Shown one piece after another: positions 33,640 through 45,364 of a stretch of DNA of 64,000 bases. The notes beneath the pieces were generated by a model that worked only from the letters and a program-made list of their open reading frames with translations, had not been told where the DNA came from and ran no database searches. Positions within the stretch are counted from its first letter, which is position 1; every line of letters begins with the position of its first letter. Where the stretch lies: contig NC_066579.1 in the NCBI RefSeq assembly GCF_024323335.1, positions 134,268,854-134,332,853 of the forward strand. Direction: 5' to 3'. This DNA is from Lathyrus oleraceus. Its lineage: Eukaryota > Streptophyta > Magnoliopsida > Fabales > Fabaceae. Position numbers and translations under genes: made by a program.

Positions 33640-34405
33640 AGAGAGTTCATCCGTCACCGGTTAGGATGACCATATCATGGATGACTCGCTGGGAAACGCC
33701 AGGAGGGAATATTCATTACCGGTTACTGGGTAGGAATAACCTTGTTGGGGAGAACTACAGAAATAGGATTTACAACTACCAGTTACTGGGTAGAAGACCG
33801 TAAAGATGAGAACATCCGTCACCGGTTAAAGTGAACATATCAAGGATAAACTCAAAGGAAAGAAAATCCATGATCGGTTAAGATGAACATATCAAGGATA
33901 GACTTGCCTGGGGATGTTAAGGAGGATATTCGTCATCAGTTAGGATGAACATATCAAGGATATACTCACTGAACAAAAAGTAGGAATTACATCTATCGAA
34001 TGCTGGATAGAATACCATCAAGGAGAAAATCCGTTATTGGTTTGGATGAACATATCAAGAATAGACTCTGTGAGGAAGGAATAGGAATTACATCTATCTG
34101 TTACTAGATAGAATACCACAAGAGAGAGTACCCGTCACTGGTTAGGATGAACATATCAAGGATAAAATCTGCAAAGGGGAATGAAAAGCAGGATTTACAA
34201 CTACCGGTTACTGGGTATAATACCTCAAAGAGAAGGAACCCGTCATCGGTTAGGATGAACATATCAAGGATTAAATCTCTAGGGAATGAAAATAGGGATT
34301 ATAACTACCCTTTTTACTAGTTAGGATGAACATATCAAGGATAAACTCAAAATAGAGGAATAAAATATCTGTCATCGATTAGGATGAACATATCAAGGAT
34401 ATACT
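33640..34405 (-). repeat. Degenerate tandem array in Ogre-3 3' UTR
   Basis: About nine copies of a plus-strand word close to GTTAGGATGAACATATCAAG, spaced 50-110 bp apart. They alternate with five or six copies of a hairpin-forming word close to TACCGGTTACTGGGTA followed by GAATACC. Units are imperfect and of unequal length. The same words, reversed, recur in the 3' UTR of Ogre-4 (for example 44,030-44,170). Tandem repeats in Ogre 3' UTRs are known as a source of satellite DNA. Confidence 0.8.
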
Positions 34406-34707
34406 TCCTGGGGAATCATAAAAAATGAATCCACTGGGGACTCCACTGCAAAGAAAACATGGGTACTTTTGCCGGGTATTGGGCAAGAAGTAGCAAACTG
34501 GAAACTAAGAAGAATATTACCAGTTATTGGGTAATAAACTCTTAGGGGATCCAAAGCATCTATCTAGGTAAGATCTAGAAAGAAACGGTCAATCAAGACT
34601 CAACCCAATGAGGATATAACTCAAGGGAAGTGATTCCATCCAGATAATCAACAGGGGAGGAAACTGAAATAATAGTTATCCACGAGGAGATAACTCAGTG
34701 GGGAAAC

Positions 34708-34708
<1 letters not shown>

Positions 34709-34746
<38 letters not shown>
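34709..34746. repeat. (GTATAT)n microsatellite
   Basis: About six perfect copies of the hexanucleotide GTATAT inside the Ogre-3 3' UTR. Confidence 0.9.
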
Positions 34747-35296
34747 GATGATCATTCTGACAAAACAATCGCAAAGCATACAAAGGTGTTGTAAATTTGA
34801 ATAATCGATACAATTCTCGGTCAATCCAAAAAGAGGGAGACGACTTGCTGGAGAAAAGAGAGATCATCATCCCAAAGGCTCAAACCTAGCCAGGGAAAGA
34901 AGAGATCTGCTGAGAAAAACCATTATCGAGTCTGCGGGGAATTTTAGGTCCACAACATGTCAAATGGGAGACAACCATGCAGAGGATAAACATAAATAGC
35001 TGCTCAGGAACAAGGAGGAAACTCTGACTGGAAGCAAACCAGATGGCGATTGGTGAGGAAACCAAAGTTCTATCGTAACCACGTGAACTGCTGAGGAAAC
35101 AGATTTTCAGCTGGGGAATAAACACAAATTTTGCTGAGGAATAAACATTATGCAGGGGACTTAATCAACCAACTCTGCTGGCTACCCTACTAAGGAATAA
35201 CGGATAACGATTGCTGAATGCTAGAAATGTTGTTGAGGTTGAAAGAGAAATTGCGCCTACTGCTCGGGGAGGGCCACTATTGCTCCACACTTAGGG

Positions 35297-35301
35297 CTTA
35301 C
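35297..35301. repeat. Left target-site duplication of Ogre-4 (CTTAC)
   Basis: CTTAC precedes the LTR start at 35,302 and recurs at 50,277-50,281 after the other LTR. Confidence 0.9.
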
Positions 35302-36044
35302 TGTAAGACCCTAATTTTGACCCTAAGATCCCTCATGGCATCATAACATTGCATTTACATTGCCTCAAGGATCATAAGCATCTTGGCTCCTTACCTTTGG
35401 GTGGGATCTCTTGTGAGTGGTTTGAGATCACCAAGCATGCTTGAATTATATATTATTGCTTTTCTCATTTTATTCACTAACCAAAAGCACAAAAATATGT
35501 CACTAACATCTTTTGTTTGTAGCTTGAGCAATCACAATGTCAAAAGCTTCTAGGAGAACCTATATGCATTGATATGGCCAAAAGAAGATAAAAGTAAGCA
35601 TGGTAATGGTTCCCAAAGCTCTCATCCGTCAAATATGTCTCCCAAGTATCTCAATTCATCATTTTGATCAAAGCAAATCAAAGGGTTTGAGGCTTGTTTC
35701 CCATGTATCTCAATTCATCTACTCATCAACTATGCCTTGCACATGAAGCAACCTCAACCCATGATCAAATAAAATCAAGGGAAGTTCTTTAATTCATCAT
35801 TTCATGCATATTTGAACTTATTTGAGTGTCCTCAATCATCAATTCATCAAGATATGAGGTATGGGCCTGGGAAGTTGATCAGTCAATTCATCTGACTATT
35901 TGGAAATGCACTGAGACCTAACTTTTTATGTGTTTGTCAAATGGAGATGACCCCAAGAGAAAAAATGTTCTTAAGACCATATGAACAACTTTCTTGTTCA
36001 TCCAAATTTGATTTAAAGCTAGGAAGGTCATCATCCATTCCAAG
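35302..36044 (+). repeat. Ogre-4 5' LTR, truncated
   Basis: It starts TGTAAGACCC and matches the 3' LTR 45,365-46,100 up to the word CCATTCCAAG, where similarity stops abruptly and pol sequence begins. There is no TATA box, because the retained part ends well before it. Confidence 0.92.
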
Positions 36045-36407
36045 CTTAGTTCAATATGACTTCCTAGATGAGGAGATTCTTTATTTGAAAATGAAAGATT
36101 GTGATGAGCCTACGCTCGATGAAGGGCCAGAGCCTGGTTCCAGATGGAGCATGGTGTTTGATGGTGTTGTAAATCAATATGGAAATGGTATTGGGGAAGT
36201 GATTATTACTCCTCAGGGCGCACATTTTCCTTTTACAGCAAGGCTAACTTTCAAATGCACGAATAATATGGCTGGGTACGAGGCCTGTATTATGGGATTG
36301 GAAGAGTGTATTGATCTTAGGATCAAGCATCTTGATATTTATGGTGATTCGGACCTTGTTGTTAATCAGATTAAGGGTGAATGGGAGACGAATCAGCCTG
36401 GCCTCAT
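36045..36407 (+). pseudogene. pol (aRNH): Ogre-4 archaeal-type RNase H, 5' exon-like part
   Basis: The open frame encodes VQYDFLDEEILYLKMKDCDE, then MVFDGVVNQYGNGIG, FKCTNNMAGYEACIMGLEE and YGDSDLVVNQIKGEWETNQPG. The catalytic Glu (AEYEA in other copies) is Gly (codon 36,274-36,276). The frame runs from the LTR junction without its own start and is interrupted at 36,407 by the solo LTR; the rest of the domain is at 41,013. Confidence 0.9.
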
Positions 36408-37509
36408 AGCATTGCATTGCATAGCCTCAAGGATCATTGAGCATCTTGGCTCCCTTTCCCTTTGGGTAGGGATCTCTTGTGAGTGGTTTGATATCACCAA
36501 GCATACTTGAATTGTATATCATTGCTTTTCTTGTTTTATTCACTAACCAAAAGCATAAAAATATGTCATTTACATCTTTTGTTTGTAGCTTAAGCAATCA
36601 CCAGGTCAAGAGCTTCAAGGAGATCCTTTGTGCAAGAGATGAGGTATTTTCTTGAGATGAAGACCACATGATAATTATAAGGAGCTTACATGAGCTAGGG
36701 TTTCATTTTGAAGCCATTTCATCAAGTGGTAGAGGCTCAAATCAATCAGGACATTTCAAGGTCATCTAAGGACCAAAAGTCAACTGTGCAGTCAACTGAG
36801 GGCTATGAGGTGGGGAAATGAGTTGAGACACCTCAATCATGTTCAAATGAGTTCTATTCTTCATTCTAATCATCCATCTTGAAGATTCAAAGGTCATGGC
36901 AAAAGTTACTAAAAATGGAAAATGACCTGTAATTCAAAGTTTCCAAATTTGGCAAGTTTTTGGTCCACATTCAACTTGACTTGTCAATGTCACAGAAGTT
37001 TCAAATGGATTTTTGGTGAACATGAAAGTTGTAGATCTTTGTCTCCCCTTTCCAAAAAGTCCTAATTCATGTCCATATGATGAATGGTTGAGAAGTTATG
37101 GTCATTTGATCATAAGGTGTGCATGGAAATTCAAAATGACCTAACTTTTGATGCAATGCTCCAAATTGGTCCATTCTTTTTGCAAAATGCTTCTCATGTT
37201 CAAGGCCTCTCAAATTGATAACATTTAGCTCAATTATGCAAAGGAATCATAGCTTGTGTTCTCACTATTTCACACATGTGTTCAAATTGAAGAAATTATT
37301 CACAATTCATTTTTGGCTTATGATACAAGTAAATTGACAATTCCATGATGATCCTTGGTTGCTATTAAGTGAATTCCGACCCTTGCATGAAGATGAGCAC
37401 GTGGATTATGGCAAGGAAAGCTCAATTTGCATTTTTGCAAGATGCTTGAAAACTCCTTAATCATGATTAGCATTCGGCTTAAGTGATTAGCAGCATCATT
37501 AGCAAGGCA

Positions 37510-37517
37510 TATAAATA
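37510..37517 (+). promoter_or_regulatory. Putative TATA box of solo LTR
   Basis: TATAAATA followed by CCAAACCCTAA. The Ogre-5 LTR has TATATAAACCAAACCCTAA at the equivalent place. Confidence 0.55.
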
Positions 37518-40500
37518 CCAAACCCTAATCCTAACTGCAAAAAAAAGAAGCATTTTCAGATCTGAAATTCAAAACTCCCTCCAAATTCTCTCTCTTCGAA
37601 TTTTCAATTTCGTCACACAAACACCAAAAATTCTTGCAGATTCTTGATCATCATGATTCATTGAGCAAGAATCAACCATTGATTGGAGCAATTCAGCCAG
37701 ATTTCATGCAGATCAAGAGCTTGAACATGGCGATGGAAGTTTGAAATTGAAGTTGATTCAAGTGTTTTCAACCATTCATTTTTGCTCAAAGCTTCAAGGC
37801 AAGTGTAGTGGAGTAGATCTAGAGCTGTAGAGCACTTGAGAGCACGATTTCAGCAACCTTCACTTCAAGGTGATTCAAAATTCATCATCTCTTTTTGTTG
37901 TTTTAAGGTCATAAATGTGTAGATCCTGTTGTGTAGAGCTCGTACATGTGTTTAGAATTGATTTTGGTTAAGTATTAAGCATGTATGGTTGACTGTAAGT
38001 TTTGATCATGAATATGTTTCTATTCGATCTGGAAAACCTAGAGAGAATTAGGATGAGATGATATGATATTTGGAATCCTTGTTGAAGGACGGTTCGATTG
38101 GTATAAGATTTGTAGATTTCTGGAAAAAAATTGGTTGGAGCCGCCGTGCTTGGCGTGCTGACTGTTTAATGAAACGCAGTGTTTTGGTTGTTTAAATGAG
38201 GACCGTTGATTTGCCATGCGCGCCAAGATCTGTGGCTCATGTTTATTCTGAGTTTATTTGAATATTTGTTTTTCCCTCCATTTTCTTTTTTATGTTCAAT
38301 TATTTTTTTGCTTGTTTTAGAAAAATCATAAAAAATAGAAAAATAGTCCAAATTGATCCCAATTTTTTTCATAGTTTTGTTTTGATGTCTAGTTTTTTAT
38401 GGTATTAATTTCATGAATTGTGGATGTCTGGTTTGTGATGTGTGAATTTTTGAATCCATGTGGTGTTAAATTGATATGTTGTGTTCAATGCTTTGTGAAA
38501 TTCTATATGTTGAGCTTCTTGATCCAAATTTTTGCATGCTTGACATTCATACATGATGTGAATTTTTTATCACTGGTTTGGAATTTTTCTCATATGTTAT
38601 CATTGCTTTTGACACATAGAGATAAGTGTGACAATTTGTCACATTTTTAACATTGAGTTTGTGCATTTTTGTTCATATATCATTTGAACCTTTCTGGATT
38701 TGATTTTTGCATATTTCTTGTTCATGACATGAGAAACTTGTACAAAAAATATCAAAGTCATTGCATGCATTTCTGTTTTGATTTGAATTTTCTAAGTTGG
38801 AAGTTCATTTTGTGCACTTTTTTGGTCATTGCATGACATAACTCATTAGAGATACTTGCTTATTGATTTGATGTTGGTCCTTTTGAGGATATTTTGTGAC
38901 ATGTTTGAATGTGCATTGTGTAAAAGATTGGGTTCTGTTTTGATCATTTGACTTAGTTTTGAATCTAGTCTTTGCACTAGTGTTTTGTACATAAACTAAC
39001 CTTGTTTTGTGTTTCAGGTTTGGACATTTAGCATTGATGGTTGATTTGTTCTCACTTTGTGAGATGCAAATGATTTGAATTCTAACTTGTGTTGTTTTGT
39101 AGGATTTTAAATGATGTGCTTGAGCTCATGAGTTCATTTGAATGCTTGGGCATCGTTCATTGGATTGTGTAATTGTGAAGGATTCATTGTTTGTCTGTTG
39201 GTTTTATAACTGAAATATTAACTGTTTAGTCTTTGTACAGGTACCTTAGTTGCTTGCTTGCTTTTGCTTTTGCTTAAGCTTTGGATTGTGGTTGATACAC
39301 CACTTAGGTAGTTATCTTCTTACTTCATGTAGTCTGGAAGTCCTGTCACCTTTTTGGCAGACATTTTGCTGGCAAGTCCTCCTTCAGAGGCTCTGTTTGT
39401 GTTTGTTTACAATTGTGCCAAAGACCTCCAAGTGAGGCATGTGATACTTGATAAGACCTCCAAGAGAAGAGGCAATTGACGGATAAAAGGGATTAGTAGC
39501 CAATCCCCCGTTATTCAGTGTGTCGTTCTTTATGCTCGCACTACGTGCTGATGCTTCTGAACATGTACCCAAGATCTTTGTCCAGTGTCTGTCAAGTGGA
39601 ATAGGATCTCACTTTCTGGATCCCCACGCTTGCTTTGTCATGAGCTCACCCTGGCCAGGGTTAAGAGAATGAGGTCTCATCCTTATTTACCTGCTTGATC
39701 AGCTTCACCCTAACTCCCAATGTTAGTGGTTAAGAGTTACAAATTACCCTTGTACAGTTTGGCTTGTTTGTCGAGGTTGACATGACCCCTCTTGACTAAA
39801 GCCTACCCATTGTTTGAGCCTCTTGTATGTATATAGTTTGTGATGATTGTTTACTTGTGAACTTTTGATGTGTGTGTTCTTGAGCTAGGAGTTTCCATTT
39901 GAGCTTAATTTTGAAGATCATTATCATGTTCATCCATGTGGAAGTTACAAGATGCATTGAGGATCTCTTATGAGACTTGTGTGATGGCTTATGCTTTGTG
40001 CTTGCTTATTCCAAAGGATGGGATTTACTTGGATCATCTATATGATCTAAAGAGAGGAACTCCTAGTGTGTTTTCATTTCCTATCCCTCACCTTTTTGTT
40101 CTCTTTAGAACTTAGCCCTTCTTCTTCATTTCTCCACCTTAACCCAATCCAAAACCTTTTGTGCAAACATTTGACTATTGTTTTCAACATTAGAAACCTA
40201 AGCCTTATGCTTTTGATTTTATAACTTTCTTTTCATAACACTCATTTTGAATTGAATCTTTAAGTCAACTTTGACCACTTTTGTATATACTTCTAATTGG
40301 TAAATATAACCCATTCAAATGTCTCTTTTGTGGTTTCATGTCCACCTTCTTAATCAAAAAATTTACATAACCTTTAGCTATTAGGTTTGAGTTATCTTTG
40401 TGGTAGATGTAATACTCACCTTTGTCCTTAGTGATGGACAATAAGTCTTCCATGCTTATTATAGGGTTAACCCCTCACTAGCATGTTGAAGCTATCCTCA

Positions 40501-40784
40501 CATGGTGGACTTGTGGTTTTTCAGGTTGAGTTTTCTCCCTTTGATAACAAAAGACCTTAAGGATTTTGGACCAATCAATCCACTCATTTGTTTTGAGATT
40601 TTTTACCCGAACTACGAGGTTTGATCCTAATCTTTTTATAAGAGGGTACGTAGGCAATGGGTTTATCCATCCAAACACAAAATGTAAATAATTTGAATAT
40701 TCTCTTCTCATCTCTTCAATCATGTTTGCACAAATAAAATTTTCACAAAAACAATAACCTTTGCAACAAGTGTGAAAAGGGCTC

Positions 40785-40800
40785 CCTAGGAGTACCTAGG
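40785..40800 (+). repeat. Invariant LTR palindrome (solo LTR copy)
   Basis: CCTAGGAGTACCTAGG, identical to the three other LTR copies in the window. Confidence 0.75.
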
Positions 40801-41012
40801 ATGTTTTGGGTGCCTAACACCTTCCCATTGCATAACCAACCCCCTTACCCAGATCTCTGTTTCTTTTACTAATTTTATTTGGAAAAAATTTAGGTTTTTG
40901 TTCGCTTTCTAACCTTTCCTTTGGATAAATAGAAGTGCGGTGGAGACTCGACTTTGTATTATTTACCTTGGATTTAGTCAATATCTCCAATGGTAACGAA
41001 TACACCGCTACA

Positions 41013-42480
41013 CATCCCATATAGAGATTATGCGAGGAGGATTTTGACATTTTCTACTGAGGTTGACTTCCACCATATTCCTCGAGATGAGAATCGGATG
41101 GCAGGCGCTCTTGCTACATTGGCTTCAATGATTGTGGTCAGACTTTGGAATGAGGTTGCCAATATCGCTATGATGCGCTTGGACAGACCAGCTCATGTAT
41201 TTGCAGTAGAGGAGGTGCAAGATGATAAGTCATGGTATTATGATATCAAGTGCTTTCTTCAGAGCCAGATTTACCCGCCTGGGGCATCTGTGAAAGATAG
41301 AAAGACTTTGAGAAGATTATCTGGCAGTTTCTACCTCAATCGCGATGTGCTATATAAAAGGAATTTCAACATGGTCCTGCTCAGATGCGTGGATAGAGAC
41401 GAAGCAGACTTGTTGATGACTGAGGTCCATGAGGGTTCGTTTGGTACTCATTCCAACGGACATGCTATGACTAGAAAGATATTGAGAGCAGGCTACTATT
41501 GGCTGACAATGGAGTCTGACTGCTACAAATATGTGAAGAAATGCCATAAGTGTCAGATTTATGTGGATAAGATTCATATTCCCCCGACACTTCTAAATGT
41601 GATTTCATCACCATGGTCGTTCTCTATGTGGGGAATTGACATGATTGGCATGATAGAATCGAAAGCGTCTAATGGTCACAGATTTATCCTCGTAGCAATT
41701 GATTACTTCACCAAGTGGGTTGAAGCGGCATCATATGCAAATGTGACCAGGCAGGTGGTCTTGAAGTTTATCAAGAATCAACTCATATGCCGTTATCGTG
41801 TGCCAGATAGGATCATTACTGACAATGGATCTAACTTCAACAACAAAATGATGGAAGAGCTGTGTAGCGAGTTCAAGATAGCAAATCATAATTGTTCTCC
41901 TTACAGACCCAAGATGAATGGGGTTATTGAAGCTGCTTATAAGAATATCAAGAAAATTATCCAAAAGATGGTTGTCACGTACAAAGATTGGCAAGAGATG
42001 CTGCCATTTGCTTTGCATGGATATCGTACATATGTCCGCACTTCAACAGGGGCAACCCCTTTCTCCCTTGTTTATGGCATGGAGGCTGTACTCCTAGTAG
42101 AGGTGGAGATCCCTTCAATGAGAGTCTTGATGTAAGCCAAGTTGACTGATGCTGAATGGGTTCAGAGTCGTTATGACCAACTGAATTTGATAGAAGAGAA
42201 GAGATTGACTGCCATGTGCCATGGTCAGTTATATCAGCAAAGGATGAAGAAAGCCTTTGATAAGAAGGTCAAGCCTCGTGTGTTCCGAGAAGGTGACCTT
42301 GTGCTCAAGAAAGTTTTGTCTTTCGCGCCTGATTCCAGGGGCAAGTGGACTCCAAACTATGAAGGTCCATATGTTGTTAAGAGAGCCATTTCAGGCGGTG
42401 CTTTGATACTTACAACTATGGATGGGGAGGATTTCACTCATCCTGTGAATTCAGATGCAGTCAAGAAATATTTCGCCTAA
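41013..42480 (+). pseudogene. pol (INT): Ogre-4 end of RNase H and integrase
   Basis: The frame resumes with IPYRDYARRILTFSTEVDFHH. In DENRMAGALATLAS the last RNase H Asp is Gly (codon 41,104-41,106). Integrase: HEGSFGTHSNGHAM and KKCHKCQIYVDK (zinc-binding His and Cys present), core Asp in WGIDMIGM (about 41,636), Asp in ITDNGSN (about 41,820) and Glu in NGVIEAAYKN (about 41,930). It is the only copy here with all three catalytic residues. A TAA at 42,133 (Glu expected) interrupts the tail, which continues CHGQLYQQRMKKAFDKKVKP to KYFA and the stop at 42,478. Confidence 0.92.
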
Positions 42481-42500
42481 AATAAAAACAGAATTGCTTG

Positions 42501-42650
42501 CTAAGTTGAAAACCCGAAAGGGCAGCTTAGGGAAAAAATGAGCGTCTTGGTGGATTGAAAACCCGAATAGGCGATCCAGGCAAAAGTTAGAGACATAAAA
42601 AATGAATATATATCCCGCTAGATTAAGTACCCCACCCTGGGGCAATCTAG
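42501..42650 (+). other. Three-hairpin block after pol stop (Ogre-4 copy)
   Basis: Hairpins at 42,501-42,530 (CTAAG/CTTAG, CCC-GAAA-GGG), 42,551-42,578 (TGGAT/ATCCA; the inner stem is damaged, GAAAGG to GAATAG) and 42,618-42,650 (CTAGATT/AATCTAG, CCCCA/TGGGG). In the third stem two base pairs differ from Ogre-1 on both strands, preserving pairing. Confidence 0.78.
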
Positions 42651-45351
42651 GCAAAAATTAGGGATTTGATAAGTAACTGCATCTGACAAGACTTTGTTCT
42701 ACAATTTGTCATCGTCAACTGAAGCTTCAAATACTTCGGATTCAGAGTTGGTGGAGAAATGGTCATTATGTTCAATGTAGCCTTTTTCCAATATATATCA
42801 CCAATTTCAAATTTGTAAAGATCTATGGAGTCTCACCATTTGCAGACTACCATTCCATCAAATAAATTTGAGCCTTTATCCAATTATTTGCACTCTTATT
42901 TGTTTCTATTCCAACAAATGTTTTGCATGTTTTAATGAAGAAATATCATTGTTTTAAATAAATACATTTTTCATAATTTGTTTTAAACAAAGTGAACATT
43001 TACAATGATTAGAGGATACTTGGAATGTTTTCAGTGTTCTCCCAAAGATGGCATGATTCCCAATAGGTAAGACATTTGTTCATATCCTCAACATGTTTGT
43101 ATCCAATTTCTTCAGAGCCTTTGTGGGTTCCCCCCAAGAAGAATGGTTGATGAAGAGGTTTGTCTTTCCTTCAGCAGAATAATGATCCTTCCTCCTCACC
43201 AGATGCGATCTCTTTGGATGTACAGTTTATGGTGGTGACCCTGGAGAATTCTGATTGGTGGTTGTACCCCACAGAGTTCCATTATCCCCTCTGATAATTT
43301 CCCCAATAGAGTGCTCCCGTGGCGGATTTCATCTGTATGATGATCTTGTCCCCGGCTGGGATGACTGATGCTCATTCCCCTCTGCAGAGACCTTTGTTTT
43401 CTGGTATCCCTGGTCCCCATCATATAGGTTGTTCCCCAGTGGACCTGGCTTTCTCTCTCGAGATTGTAGTACCGGATATTTGTCCATCGATCTCTGGACC
43501 TGTTTGTGTTATATATGTCTGTTTTGTCAATATTCATCATACATAAATCATGCATATATGCATACAATTTCAACATTCAAATATTCATATCGCATTGTTT
43601 GCCATAAATACTCTTGCTTGTTTGTCTTCTGCTATTCGGTGATACATTTTCCACCAAGCAGCTGCTGGTATCTGATCTCCCCATGTAGAGTCAGCCCCAT
43701 AAGCAGAAAGCGTCTATCCTTTCTTCTGTATTCCCCACTGAGTTATGTCCTCGTGGATGATTGTTGTTTTTGTTTCCTCCCAACACATATATTGGGATGA
43801 AGTTTCCCCTGAGTTATTTCCTCATAGGGATGAGTTTTGTTTCATTGTGCCTATCTAGTTTGTTCCTAGATTGGTTTCATGAGATTTTCCCTGCACTTCC
43901 CCGTAGTTTAGATGAACGATTGCTCCGTAGCCAGTAATTGTCCATCTTTTCCCCGGCGAAGTCTGTGGTTTTCTACCCTCATACTAGTAGCTGTAAACCC
44001 TATTTTATCCCCTTGCGGAGTTAACCTTTTTTGTTCATCCTAACCGATGACGGTTACTCTTCCGTGGTTTTCTACCCAGTATCTGGTAGATGTAATCCCC
44101 TCTTCGACGGTTATCTTTATCCAATGTTCGGTATTGATATCCCTTTCCCTTTTTGAGTATGTCTCCCAGTAACCGATGACATATCTCCCAGATCATTGCC
44201 TTTGTCAATGTATCCCCCAACGAGTTATTGTCATTTGCCGATTGTCGACAATGATTGTTTCTCCCTTTGATTTTGTCATCATTTTTATACCTAGTATTTG
44301 GTATCCCAATGCCCTTTTTTCTTTCGGTCGATTTATCCTTCATTAACCCAGTAGCCGATTGTGGATAATCTTCCATGTGAGTATGTTATCTATGTTCTGA
44401 CGGTAATAGATAATATATCTCATGCGCTCTTTGGTTGAAGTCTTTTGGTTCTTCCCCAGTCGAGTAAGGTTCGCATTCCCTTTTGCGGAGTCGAATGTCC
44501 ATCCTGTAATCGAGTCTGCTTTTTAGCCCTCTTTTGGATGATGAGTGTGTTGGGAATATTCCCCAATCCACGCCTTGGTTGGTCACCTATTATATGCCCA
44601 ATAATCGGTATCCCTGGTGTTCCTTCCCTTCTGCTCCTTATTATGACTTTTTGACCCCTGTGGAGTTAGATTTCCTGAGTCGAGACATACCTTTTTAGGT
44701 CCTCCTCAGATGATTTTTGGATGTTTGATATCTATCACCCTTATACCGGTCTTAGATATTCATTCTCCCTGAGCGCGTTGTTCTCCCACCCTTATATCGG
44801 TGTTTCGATCACATGTCTCCGTGAGTTTATTACCCAGTAACCGGTAATACCTCATCCTGTTGTTTCCTCAGATGAGTCTTGTTTGGATATTCCCCTGTGA
44901 AGTCCCTCGTTGGATTTTCCCCATCTGAGTCCGGATTTTCATCCGAAGTATCCTTTGTGGATAGTTTTGTTGTATTGGCATATTCCCCAATACATGCATC
45001 TTTGAGTTAGCTCGAGTCCTTCCATTGATTTATTTTCATGGAATTCCTCTCGTCTCTCACCAAGTCTCAAGTCGTGACCTACTCACGCATTTTATTCCCT
45101 CTCCTATCCCCATATGAGTCCCTAGAGTCTCCATCCCATTGAGTGTAATACTCATATGGATCGTCAGTTTCTCCGGATTTCTTTTCTTCTTTGTGGACAC
45201 ATATCTCCATAGAGTATTACCTTTTGCATACATACATTTGCATCATGAGGTCTCTTAGGGACCAAAATCCATCTCTTTGTTATTATTTAAGCCCATTCTA
45301 CCTCGTCGAGGCGAAGATTTTCACCTTCACTTCTCCGGCTAGAATGACCTT
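42651..45351 (+). other. Ogre-4 3' UTR
   Basis: Non-coding and pyrimidine-rich (many TCCCC words). It contains reversed forms of the Ogre-3 UTR repeat words, for example TTCATCCTAACCGATGACGG near 44,035 and CCCAGTAACCG words near 44,165 and 44,835. The ORFs in it are not supported. Confidence 0.85.
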
Positions 45352-45364
45352 AAATAGGGGCATC
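45352..45364 (+). other. Ogre-4 polypurine tract
   Basis: AAATAGGGGCATC directly before the 3' LTR start at 45,365, matching Ogre-3. Confidence 0.8.

Larger units (their letters stand above)
33105..35296 (-). other. Ogre-3 3' UTR, distal part
   Basis: Non-coding and purine-rich on the plus strand (many GGGGA words). It contains the degenerate tandem array at 33,640-34,405 and a hexanucleotide microsatellite. It ends at the target duplication of Ogre-4 and resumes at 50,282. Confidence 0.85.
36408..41012 (+). repeat. Solo Ogre LTR inserted in Ogre-4 pol, 5' end lost
   Basis: The right end CGCTACA (41,012) is followed by CATCC and the continuing pol frame (CCA TAT AGA GAT). On the left, pol reads to GGCCTCAT (36,407) and then continues at LTR position about 46 (AGCATTGCATTGCATAGCC), so the canonical TGTAAGA start is missing. 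The word CAT occurs both in the expected target site and at the breakpoint in the LTR. No internal Ogre sequence is present. It belongs to the same LTR subfamily as Ogre-5. Confidence 0.88.

Noticed and set aside
33640..34405. CRISPR-like pattern of spaced repeats
   Set aside because: Repeats are degenerate, unevenly spaced and within a plant retrotransposon UTR; no cas genes.
43319..43800. Overlapping ORFs in the Ogre-4 3' UTR
   Set aside because: Pyrimidine-rich UTR sequence with no conserved protein in the matching Ogre-3 and Ogre-1 UTRs.
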